A DNA stretch of 64,000 nucleotides from NCBI GenBank assembly GCA_037367405.1, contig JAZKJV010002612.1, forward strand, positions 248,001 through 312,000. The letters run 5' to 3'. How positions within the stretch are numbered: position 1 is the first letter of the stretch; every line of letters begins with the position of its first letter. The position numbers were made by a program, and so were the translations under genes. The stretch comes from Ottelia alismoides (taxonomy: Eukaryota > Streptophyta > Magnoliopsida > Alismatales > Hydrocharitaceae). The notes under the pieces are model-generated. The model ran no database searches. It saw only the letters and a program-made list of their open reading frames with translations, and was not told the DNA's origin. Below are positions 46,690 to 57,840 of this stretch, in pieces.

Positions 46690-47549
46690 AGCAGTTTATC
46701 GTTTACGAGGAACGTTCGTGCACTATCTGAAGCTATGAAATTCATACACTACCGTTCGTGTGCACTTCTCTGACTATGAAGGGTCATGTCCACTTGGACT
46801 TCAATTTGCTTTGAAAAATCTTTAAGCTGACATTGAATAACCATACCTCATGGCTTGGGATAAACTCTTGTGTCTGATATGTTGATCATGCCAACTCTTG
46901 ATTCTATCCTTATAATCATGTTGTTATCTATACCTTGTTTCTGATTTCTAAAACTCATTTAAGTTCATTTTTCTGCTCTGTTGTCCTTCATGCGTGTTCC
47001 AGTTCACCTTTTTTAATTCCCATTTAGATTTGTGAATCACCTCAGTAGGCTGATGACATGACTTTCCATAGATCATTCGGAATGGGGAGGTTCCAAGCGA
47101 GGTATTGTAAGTAGTCTGATAAGCCCACAGAACTTGGTCCAAGAGATTGGACGAGTTCTCCTTGTCAGGGCGGACTGCCTTTTGTAAAATGCCCTTCACC
47201 TCCCTATTCGACACCTCAGCCATGCCATTCAAAAATGAGTGGTATGGACTAGAGACACAGTGCTCGATGCCATAGTCCTTTGTTAACTTTTTCATTTCTC
47301 TCTTAACAAAGTGCTACCCCCCTCAACGATGATGTCTTTGGGACCTCCGAACCATGAAAAAATGTGATCTTTCACGAACTTGCAGATATTCTTGATGTCT
47401 GCAGCTCGGGTAGGGATAACTTCCACCCACCTTGAGAAATAATCAACCGCCAAGAGAAGTTGTTCATATACATGGCTTCCGGGAATGTGCCCATCATCAA
47501 GAGCCGTAACGAAGCTTCCATTCACCTTTGATCGGGCCACGTGGCACAA
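46690..47549 (-). pseudogene. Athila-like integrase, C-terminal part, frameshifted
   Basis: The first minus frame (47549-47292) reads QLLLAVDYFSRWVEVIPTRA and FVKDHIFSWFGGPKDIIVEGG, the first and second acidic motifs of the DDE core, the second as V-E-G-G where S-D-x-G is usual, so an acidic residue is altered. After a frameshift the next frame (47295-46948) continues with YGIEHCVSSPYHSF, MAEVSNREVKGIL, VLWAYQTTYNTSLGTSPF and MIYGKSCHQP, typical of Athila. More broken frames down to about 46690 resemble the C-terminal extension, ending near TFLVNDKLLKYF. The upstream pol and gag are absent, cut off near 47560 by plus-strand LTR sequence. Confidence 0.85.
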
Positions 47550-47575
47550 GGAGAAGCATCCAATCCACTCCTCTT

Positions 47576-49083
47576 TTGGGTAATTTATTTAGTAACCCCT
47601 ACCTTTTGCATTTCCTACTTGGTCCTGTAAATATTGATGTTAGTTTATAAAATTTTGTATATTTTGCATAGGACCCTTGTGCTTTTTGAAAATTACAATC
47701 AAGTAGTGCCTCATGTGTTACGCCACGTGAGGCGCAGCAGATATTGCATAAGGACCCTTGTGGGTTTTGTTTATTTTGTTTTATTTTTAAAATTTGTAAA
47801 AAAAAGTGTAAAACTTTTGGGTAATTTGCACGATGAGCCCTATCTTTTTTTTATTATAGCACATATGCCTTACTAGTCTGATTTTTTTATGCTTTTTCAT
47901 TTTTATTAACTAGTTCTGACGCCTTGCAACTTTTTGGAAAATTATCATTGATGTCTAATCTATTATTGGCCCAGACCCTATTTTTTTGGTATTTACTTGC
48001 ATTTTTCCATTTATTGAAAATAGAAGAGGAGCTATATAACATGTGTACAAATACAACAATTATAAAATCCACTTTAAAAATTACAAAAAATACATATTAT
48101 ATATTACTATATATTATAGCTCCAAACTAAAAAACATGAAAAAATTAAAAGAAAATGCCAAAATTTAAAACCCTAAAAAGCCTACAAAAATCAGTGAAAA
48201 TTCTATAAAATTCCAAAAAATAGTTTCTTTTTTTCATTTTTATTTAATTATAATATATATTAAAAATAGTTTTGGAAATTTTTAGACTTATTATCTCATT
48301 TTGAACCCCAAAACAATTCGGCTTATATATTGTAGTCTTTGTTTTGTATATTTAATCAATTAAAAATGCATAAAAATTAGCAAACATTACCTAAAAATCA
48401 AACAAATAAAGAAAAATATTAAAAACATAAACATATTTTTTTTGTGAATTTTAACAATATATTGTTATATTTTAAAATATGTAACACTATATATACTATA
48501 TACATATTATATTGCATAAATATTTATTATTATTACCATTATTAATTATAAATACCTAATTTATATTTGAAACCTTTAAAAAATAAAAAGGACTATTCTT
48601 GTATATATTTTCTATATATATACTTATTATATATCCTTACATTATTATAATATATCTCTTATTTCTATAATATATAATATATCTTCTAAAATTAAAAGAA
48701 ACTAAAAAATACGAAATAAAAAAGAAAATAAAAAACCTTTAAAAATATAAAAAAATATATTTCATAAAAAATTAAATAATTAAAAATCCACCAAAAATAA
48801 AAAAATAGAAAAAGTACAAAAATATTGTTGTTTAAATTGACAATAATTATACCTTTTCTGCATGCACTTCCAATAGTTTGACCCCTACACATGATGTCTA
48901 TACACATCTTTCTGTAAGGTATAGTAAATTTCACTTCACATTCATTTATTACTTTATCATATATTGTGGGTTTGTTGTTGTTCTAGTTGGTTGTTAGAAT
49001 ACTGAGAGCCGTGAGAGTGGTCGATACGACGATTACCGGATCCGACTTGTTAGACCGTAGACCATGAAAGAATAGAAGCTAGG
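47576..49083 (+). mobile_element. 3' two-thirds of an old plus-strand LTR
   Basis: It starts with gggtaatttatttagtaaccc (as at 11426), continues through AT-rich DNA like 56830-57600, and ends with a block (gagagccgtgagagtggtcg, cgacttgtta) shared with 12690 and 57740. The LTR at 49084 begins directly after. The frames at 47634, 47887, 47924 and 48692 are AT-rich and have no domain. Confidence 0.5.
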
Positions 49084-51861
49084 TGATGAAACTCAATTTC
49101 ATCATCTTAATTTTCTAATATTAGCCCCTTGATTAAATTAGTGTCAACAAAAATCAAACAAATCGTTGTATATATCTAAGTCAGAATAAATTTAAAATAT
49201 AAAAAATAACAAAAGCAAAAATTATGGTGTTTTATAACCTTAAAAACACTCGCAAAAATATTTTCCCCTTCATTTGATCTCATTCTGTTTTTGGTCAACA
49301 TGAAACTTGTAGATCTCATCAAGATATACAACTTTCATGTTTTGAGTTTTTCCAAATTCGGTCATTTTCTCCATCATTTCAAGGTTTTCTTCTGAAATAA
49401 TCTGATTGGACCACATGGCTCTTTTTGGTTGAGCCATGTGCCCCACTCCTCTCTTTTCCATGCGCCCTCCATCTGCCACCGTCCAATCGCCCTCTTCTCC
49501 TTCAATCCACATCACACGTTCCCACTTCGTTCCTAGTGCTCCGATTCATCTCCAGATTGAATCTCGATTGTCCATCCCTGCCTTCTTCCCATTACGCCAC
49601 GTGACACTTTCCTCAGACATCGATGGCATCCTCTTCGATCCGATCAGGACCATTCATGTGAGCCCACCTCTCAGCCATTGGATCACGTGATCCAACGATC
49701 GAGACCCCTTCTCCTACCTCCAGCACCTGATTCTCTCTCGCATCTTCCACCTCTCCAATCCGTCGCCCCCTTCTCATTTTATCAACTTCCTCAACCTTCC
49801 CCTCATCGTTCTAACCACTCAAGGACGTATCTTGGTCCTCCTCTTCCTCGCAGAACATGTCTCACCTCTTACCCCTCTCCCTTCCACTCCGAACTTCGCC
49901 CTTAAACCACGTTCACCACCACCGGGTTTCCAACCTCCCTTCTTCAAATACACCCTGCACAGCCACCGTATCCCCCATCCACTTGTACGTAGGGCTCCAC
50001 CAAACCCCTCTCTGCCTCCACGTGACAGGGGGAGGCCACATTGAAGGCGCAACAATTATGGTGCCTCCGGTGAGACCCCTGGCCATTGTAGGCCAGGACC
50101 TCGGCTCTCCGACATCAATGAGCTGCTCCTAGTCGCTGAAGGAGTTCAGCAACGACCAGGGCTTCTCCTAGAAGCCCGCGCCCAGGCCCTCGACCTGCCA
50201 ATTCCTCCAGGTAAACTCTCGATCTCTCTTTGCTTTTTATTTGAATTTATCTTATTTTTTCAGAATTCTACTCTCACCTTCATCGTTCATTGATCATCTC
50301 AACTGTTCCGCCTTGCTTCCATCATCTTCGTGCAAACTTCCACCCGACCTTCTCGCTCTTCGATAACCCAAACTGCTCCGCCTCCCTCTTCCCAGACTCG
50401 CTGGAGAAGATGACCTAGGACACCACATTCTTCTCCCATTCACGACCTTCTATTCATTCGTACCTCATTTGCACAACCACACTTCGGCTATTGGACTAAC
50501 CACACAGGTATGGCTTGAATGGTTGGAGCTCTCGTCGGGGTGGATTTCAAGCTCACCATCGTCGATGATTTCAGACCGCCTCCACCATCCACACCCACCC
50601 CGCCGATTCATGGGCATTGGAGCTTCATCGCCATCATCTTAGGAATCTTCATCGAGCTTCAGACGTCTTCCCATGGCCTGGAGGAGAAAGGAGATTGTCA
50701 TCGAAGTTCCACCAAGTCCGCCGCAGGAGGCGGCGGAGATGATGAATGTGACGTATAGGTACTGTCCGATTAGCAAGATCTGACGGCCCATAGTGAGCCA
50801 TGTCACCTCCCAACCCTCGTACAACCACCATCCGATCTTTGTGATTGTGTGGTCCCCAGGAGTCCATGTTTCAGCTCCGAGTGTCAGCACCAAACCTCCA
50901 GGCTCGGAGCCCCCGAGCCACATACTAGCCTCCCGAGCCTCGCTCCGAGTCTGATCCAGCGCCCGAGCCTCCTCCGAGCATCTTCCAAGCCTGTATCATA
51001 CGCCGAACCTCGCCCCACGTGCTTGGTCATGTGAGGGCGGGGAATTTTGCCTAGAAATTCTTCAAATTACATCCAGGTCCTCACATTACATGCAAACTAC
51101 ACGCACTTGGGATAAATTGCACCCGACCCCCTCCGGGTTTTAATAGTTGCAATTTTACTGCTACGCGTATGGAAAATTTACAAGGAAGGCCTCATGACTT
51201 AATTTATTTGCATTTCAATCCTTCCAGGGACCTATTTTAGTACATTTTCTATTTATTTTAATGTTTTTCTTGCATTTATGCCCCTGAGCTCTTTTGGTAA
51301 TATCTCGAGCATCTGAGCTTCATTTTGGTTGATTTCAGTTCCCTTGTGAATCTTATTTCATTATCTTTCTAATGGCATGGATTGTTCTCTATTTTGACAC
51401 TCTAAATTTTGATGATTAATTTTACGAATGTAGTATCTTTTTCTCGTGCCTTGTATTAATGCATCAATGGAATTTGCTTTGATATTTGAAACTGAGGTTG
51501 ATTACCATTTTTTGCTCCATGATTGCAGCTAGGAAGGGCATATTTGTACTTGTTTACAGTCACATTTCATTGCATGTTAAAAAGCAAATAAAAAGTATCT
51601 GTTTCATGATGTGTCTGCTTTATATGTATTTGTGCATATTGACCTATGAGTTTCTAATTAACACTTAATCTAAATAATGAGAGTCTAGGTAATCACTTAA
51701 GAGGCTCGTTTCCCTGATTTGACCTTGGGCTTGCCCAAGTAAAATAAAATCGACCACTTTGATTTATTTCATAAATTTGAAGCGGTTTTTAATGGATACG
51801 ATTCGACCGACTACAACGCACTAGTTCAACATAATTAAGAGGCTGGATTTGCAGTTCATCA
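49084..51861 (+). repeat. Left LTR of a plus-strand Athila-like family
   Basis: Starts with a palindrome (tgatgaaa, ctcaa, tttcatca) and ends ttcatca just before a primer-binding site. From 49084 to about 50820 it matches 55075-56815 at well over 80 percent by eye. The GC-rich block 49430-50820 has overlapping frames on both strands. The last kilobase (50830-51861) differs from the right LTR. Length about 2.78 kb. Confidence 0.65.
49830..50760 (+). other. GC-rich possible gene capture in the left LTR
   Basis: The block is unusually GC-rich. One plus frame has PPVRPLAIVGQDL followed by SPTSMSC and stops; a later frame near 50690 has EVPPSPPQEAAEMMNVTY. Both are also present, in better shape, in the right LTR at 56050-56190 and 56695-56820. 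An aggtaa donor-like site follows at about 50211. I do not recognise the protein, and untranslated leader is an alternative reading. Confidence 0.3.
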
Positions 51862-51863
51862 AT

Positions 51864-51879
51864 TGGCGCCTTGCCGAGG
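51864..51879 (+). promoter_or_regulatory. Primer-binding site, Athila/Tat type
   Basis: TGGCGCCTTGCCGAGG lies two bases after the LTR end, matching TGGCGCCGTTGCCGGGG with one base lost and one G-to-A change. Confidence 0.75.
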
Positions 51880-54800
51880 TCACGACTCATCTTTCATTTT
51901 ATTTTGATTTTTCTTATTTGATTAAGTGTGATTTTCTAACTTATAGGTCCCGTGTCATTTTCCTTGTATTTTTGATAATTCTCTTATATCTATCTAGTAT
52001 GTGCTTTTTGTGATAGGGTCCCATGGCGATCAAGGAGGCGAGGAGCAGGAGCTTCTATTGCGAGGAGACGTAAAAGCATGGTTAGAGAAATTGAAGAGAA
52101 TTTTTGTGTCTCACATTTTTATTTTATGCATTTAATGTAAATAATCATCTTTACAACAATCTTCCTTTGAAGACTCGCGAGTGTAAATGAACGAAGCAAC
52201 TGTGGTTATGTGGGGATCGCCCCACTGTATTGTCGACCTAGGATTAGACACGCGACTCTCTGAGCTACTTTTACATTTTTATTCTTTGTGTTTGATCATA
52301 GGTGGGATACAAATTAAATTTAGATGCACATAGGCATCGCTTCACTTAGTCAAATATCAAATCAGTTCTTCTCCGCTACTAGATGGATGTTAGGTGCAGT
52401 TTTCGCCGACTTGCATACATTCGATTTTCGATTTTAATTCAGTCTTATTTTTCAAGAATTTTGCTCAAGTAACTGCAAGTTTTCTCTCTTAGCATAGATC
52501 ATGATTTTATCGACTGCATTGGCTTTTTCTCGAACTTCCTTCCTGGCTTGATCACCTAGTATTAATGGAAATTGGGAATGAGAGGTAGACGATGATTGGT
52601 TGATTTATGTTCACATTAAAACCATGATAACCTTAAAGCTTAAAATTGGGAGTGATAATGAAAGTTGACCAAAAAATGGAGTAAAAATTATGTTTTGGGA
52701 GAGGGACACCCTTTTACATGGGAAATTTGCGAATCGACATTTTGTTAATCCTTGCGTAAATTAGAATGATTTTGTCACCAATAAAAATGACAATATAAAG
52801 TAACCAACATTTGTTGGTTTCACGTGTGAGTTGCTGAATTAAAGGGTATTGTATGATTGATTGAGCCTTATCTGTTTCGACACCCTCCCAGCGAACCTAA
52901 GAACTCCATTTATCTTCGTAGATTCATTCACTCACGTGTACATCCATCCTAACTCCTTTGTTCCCCTCGGGTACCCCCAATTTCATCTATCCATCTCTTT
53001 ACTTTGGCTATCCTCAGCCTAAGTATGGGGGGACCTGAGTCCCCGTAAATTTCTTGGCTCACTTATCCTTCTCTCCGATACTTAAGTTATTTCTAACCTA
53101 AGTGTAAGGGGGCGTCCTCCTCAGTTCCAGTATATTTTTCCTATACCTTAAATTGAGCTATAGCTCTGTATCACTTAGTGTTATGAGAACATAGCAAAAT
53201 TTATGTATATGGGGGTATACCATATATACAATATATATGTACTTTATCCATAACTCAATTTTTTAGAATTTTTGAAAAATTTAAAAGTTTTTTGGGATAG
53301 AGTATATTCTTATGAACTAAGATTGGACTAAATGTTTTCAAAGCTTTGGAAAATTTCTATATTGTGTTTCATTATTTTTAAGGAAAATATTTTTGAAAAT
53401 GATTTGAAAAATGGCTTTTACTTGTTTTGAAAAATCGTTTGAAAAATGTTTGTAAAAATCTATATGTGGCATGATGTGGAAAATGTTTTCAATACTTGAT
53501 TTCAATAAAGGAAAATGAGTTTAACTTCTGTTCTAACTTTATTCCAAAAATCCGTAAAAATGAGAATAAATTAAAAATCTTTTAAAATACAAACTGACTA
53601 CTAAATTGAAATAAGTAGTTGCTTTCGGCGAGGGTCTCCCTTAGCAGAGGAGGTGGTTTAGAGGATATCGCGTAAGGCTTCATCCTCAAGCAACGGGTAC
53701 CGTTCTATGGCCCAACTTACACCTATACCGGTTGAAAGCTGATGCAACTACTCATTTGAGTTTAGGCCAGTAATCAGGCCTTTTAAAGTCTTCATGAAAA
53801 TTTGAAAAAAAATGAAAAAATTGATGAAGGAGTTGGTTTTAATCACTGGCATTTTCACTTTCACACAGGATTGGTGATGTTCATGAACACTTGATTTAAG
53901 ATGTCTTGAGATTTTAGGTTAACCAGCCTTAGTCATCAGGGTCTTCGACATAATTATCCATATCTCCCTAGTTTTCCAGATTTGCATGCTATATTGCATG
54001 CTTAGTCTCTACCGTTAAAATGATGATCAACACTTCACATTTCACGACTATGGTTATGATGAGAGCAGTTGAAATTTAACTTGAGGGTTTGGTATGAGGG
54101 ATTCAAGTCTGGACTTGATTTAATGATGCTCTAGGATGGGGTAAAATCATCAGAGGCTTCATGAAACCTGAGTGTCAGCATTTTTAGCCAATATGAGAAC
54201 TTGGTTCTTGTACTAATCTCTTGAGATTTACCTAAGTGACATGGTGTGAATAAAATAAAAATGCTGATCAGTGTGCGCCAATTCTTGGTAAAAGCATTGG
54301 AGCTAGCCAAAAATAATACAAGGAAATATCAAATGTTGAAAAAAGCTCTCATCCTACAAGTCAAATACTAAAGAGCTTCCACCAAAGGCTAGCGCTCCCA
54401 ACCATTTTAAAGTGTCCACTTGAACCACCGTTATTAGCACCAAGAGTCGGGATTGCACCAAAAAAGGGCCCTGCATCGTAAATGCTGCAAGTCTGGGTGT
54501 AGAAGGTATAATAGATACTCAAAAAAGGTAGTGTATTACCAGGAAAACAAGTGCAGACGACTCCAACTTCTCTTGAAGGATGCAGTGATTAACACCAAAA
54601 ATATGCGTTGAGGAATAAGGCACTCGAGAGAATCCTTGTTCCAATGAGAGGGAGAGAAGAAATGACACAATCCTATGCCCTCCATCAACTGGCCTTCTAT
54701 CAACACTTCTAAGTTTGATAACGAAAGAGACAGTAGATTAATTGCAATATTTGATTTATTCCCTAGTTTTGAGGATTGGGCCTTTAGGAGAATTTCTTGG

Positions 54801-55062
54801 ACTGGGACCTTTGATGACATTTTGACTCTACTCTCGTGATCTGGTAAACACTTAAGTTCATATCCTTAGTTTATATGTATGAAAGAGAGAGTCTGGAAAA
54901 TTAGAGAAATTGGATACCTCTTCTAAGGCTGGGTTGAGCTTTTAAGATTTTGGATCTCTAAAATTGGGAGTTCTTGAACAAATTAGATCCTGTACGCACA
55001 TGCACAATCGGGGGTTAATCCAGCTCATTCATGGTCAAGATGCTCGGGGACGAGCATAGTTT
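51880..55062 (+). mobile_element. Internal region without gag or pol
   Basis: About 3.2 kb between primer site and polypurine tract, with no frame matching retrotransposon proteins on either strand. Landmarks include cctaagtatgggggga near 53025 and a stretch rich in tttgaaaa/tttgtaaa near 53390-53460, both also seen in the second copy. The minus frame at 54536-54820 has no domain. This fits a large retrotransposon derivative mobilised by proteins of related elements. Confidence 0.6.
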
Positions 55063-55074
55063 AAGTATAGGGGG
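55063..55074 (+). promoter_or_regulatory. Polypurine tract of the plus-strand element
   Basis: aagtatagggg(g) ends directly at the LTR start. It follows gctcggggacgagcatag, a phrase common just before the 3' LTR in Athila/Tat elements. Confidence 0.8.
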
Positions 55075-57840
55075 TGATGAAACTCGATTTCATCATCTTA
55101 ATTTTCTAATATTACCCCCTTGATTAAATTAGTCAATAAAAACCAGATAAATCGTTGTATATATCTGAGTCTCAGAATAAATAAAAAATACAAAAAATAA
55201 CAAAAGCAAAAATCGTGGTGTCTTATACCCTTAAAACACTCGTAAAAATATTTCTCCCTTCGTTTGACCTCGTTTCCTTTTTTGGACAACATGAAACCTA
55301 TAGATCTCATAAAGATCTACAACTTCATGTTTTGAGTTTTTCCAAATACAATCATTTTCTCCATCTTTTTCAATATTTTCTTCTGAAATAACCTGATTGG
55401 GCCACGTGGCTCTTTCTGGTTGAGCCACGTGGCCCACTCCTCTCTCTGCCACACACTCTCCATCCGCTACCGTTCGATCTCCCTCTTCTGCTTCAATCCA
55501 CGCTGCATGTTCCCGCTTCATTCCTATCCCTCCTATCCATCTCCAGATTGAATCTGGATCATCCACCCCCTCCTTCTTCCAATTACGCCACGTGGCACTC
55601 TCCTCAGCCATCGATGGCATCCTCTTCGATCCGATCAGGACCATTCATGCGTGCCCACCTCTCAGCCATTGGATCACAAGATCCAACGGCCAAGACCTCT
55701 TCTCCTACCTCCAGCACCCCATCCTCTCCCACATCCTCCACCTCTCCAACCCATCATCCCTTCTCATTTTAGCCACTTCCTCAACCTTACCCTCATCATT
55801 CTAACCACTTCAAGATGTAGGCTGGTCCTTCGCCTTCCTCGCAGGACACGTCTCACCTCTCACCCCTCTCATTTCTGCTCCAAACTTTGCCCTCAAACCA
55901 CATTTGTCACCGTCGTCGTTCCAACCTCCTTTCTTCAAATACACCCTGCACAACCACTTTAACCCCCGTCCACTTTTACATGGGGCTCCTCCCAGCCCCT
56001 CTCCGCCTCCCCATGACAGGGGGAGGCCGGATTGAAGACACAACGATGGTGGTGCCTCCAGTGAGACCCCTGGCCATTGTAGGCCAGGACCTCATCTCAC
56101 CTACGTCGATGAGCTTCTCCAAGTTGCCGCGGGAGTTCAACGACGACCAGGGCTTAGCCTAGAAGCCCGCGCCTAGGCTCTCGGCCCACCAATTCCACCA
56201 GGTAAGCTCTAGATCTCTCTTTGCTTTTTATTTGAATTTCTCCTATTTTATCAGACTTCTACTCGTACCTTCATCGTTCATCAATCATCTCAACTTCTCT
56301 GCCTTGCTTCCACCATCTTCGCCCACACTTCCACCCGACCTTCTCTCTCTTACATAGCCCAAACCCGCTCCGCCTCCCTCTCCCCGTACTTGCCGAAGAA
56401 GACGACCCAGGCCACCACATTCTTTGCCCCCTCACGGCCTTCTATTCACTCGCACCTCATTTGCACAACCACGCTTCGACTATTGGACTAACCATGCAGG
56501 TATTGCTTGAAAGGTCGAAGCTCTTTCCAGGGTGGATTTTAAGCTCACCATTGCTGGCAATTTTCAGGCCACCTCCACTATATAGACACCTTGGCGATTC
56601 ACAGACGCTGGAGCTTCATTGCCATCATCTTAGGAATCTTCATCGAGCTTCCGATGTCTTCCCACAACCTGGAGGAGATAGGAGACTGTTGCCGAAGTTC
56701 CACCAAGCCCACCGCAGGAAGCCGTGGAGATGATGAACGCGACGTACATGCACCGTCCGATTAGCAAGATCAGACGGCCTATAATGAGCCATGTCGCCTC
56801 CCCGTCCTCGTACAAGCACAGTTTTATGTTTTTTTTCTATTTATAAAAAATAAAAAAGAGACATTATTTTCCATGTGCAAGTCTAAAAATAAAAAATATA
56901 TAATTATATTTACAAATTACAAAAAATTAGAGTATATATTACTATATATATTCTTCCTTTATACCAAAAATTTTCTAAAAAATATAAAAGGAAAACCTTA
57001 AAATCATAAAATCCTAAAATTACAATAAAAAGCCGTAAAATTTCCATAAAAATAAAAAATATTATTTCATGTTGTTTATTTTCTTTATTTTATATAACAT
57101 ATTTTCAAAATAGTTTTAGGAATTTTTGGACTTATTATATATTTTTAATACCCATAATAATTTGACTATGTTATTTAACTCACTGTATTGTACATTTACT
57201 CTAAAAATGCATAAAAATTCACTAAAAAATACGAAAACAAAGAAAAACATCAAAAATATAAAACATCTTATTTGTAATTTTTTTAGTTTATTTTATATTC
57301 AAAACTTTCAAGAAAATAATTGTTCATTTATGTAAAAATATATATATTTTCTATATACTCTATATATATATTTGTAAGATGTATATATAATATTAGATAG
57401 TTATATATTATATCTCAAAAATCAAAAAGAAATTAAAATTTTCTAAAATCAAAAAGAAAAAAATTAAGATTTTAAAATCCTAAAAAATATGTAACAGTAA
57501 AAAATATATAAAAAATTAAATATAAATAAAAACCCACAAAAATTAGAAGAAGTATAAAATACAAAAAAATTAAAGTTATTGTCAAGTAATAATAATTATA
57601 TATATATTCAGTTTGCCCTCAAAGGTTCGACGTTATCTATACAGACACTTTCTAGGGTATAATAAATTTCACCCTCCATACTTAGGTTTTATTTCATATA
57701 TAATGGGTTTATTATTTATTTGAGTTGATTGAGATACATGTTGAGAGCCCAGTGAGGACCTATACAACGATTGTCAGACCTGACTTGTCGAACACTGTAG
57801 GCTCCTCCAAGACCGGACGTTAGACACCTCTGCTCGATCC
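55075..57840 (+). repeat. Right LTR of the plus-strand family (right limit approximate)
   Basis: The start palindrome (tgatgaaa, ctcga, tttcatca) is intact. The first 1.74 kb matches the left LTR. From 56830 the sequence instead matches 48000-49083, including the tacaacgattg and gacttgtcgaac end block near 57765. The exact end is not clear because no convincing primer site follows. The frames at 55231-56815 overlap on both strands and read as LTR leader or possible captured exons. Confidence 0.55.
55950..56820 (+). other. GC-rich possible gene capture in the right LTR
   Basis: A frame from 55887 ends in PPVRPLAIVGQDL, SPTSMSFSKLPREFNDDQG and a stop; a donor-like caggtaagct follows near 56200. 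Near 56695-56820 another frame reads PPSPPQEAVEMMNATYMHRP and RRPIMSHVASPSSYKH. These are the same blocks as in the left LTR. I cannot assign a family, and I do not know whether they ever formed one protein. Confidence 0.3.

Noticed and set aside
49429..50923. Calling the 60-94 codon frames in the LTR leader block genes
   Set aside because: Frames on both strands overlap and are broken between the two LTR copies; only two short blocks are conserved, and these are reported as a possible capture.
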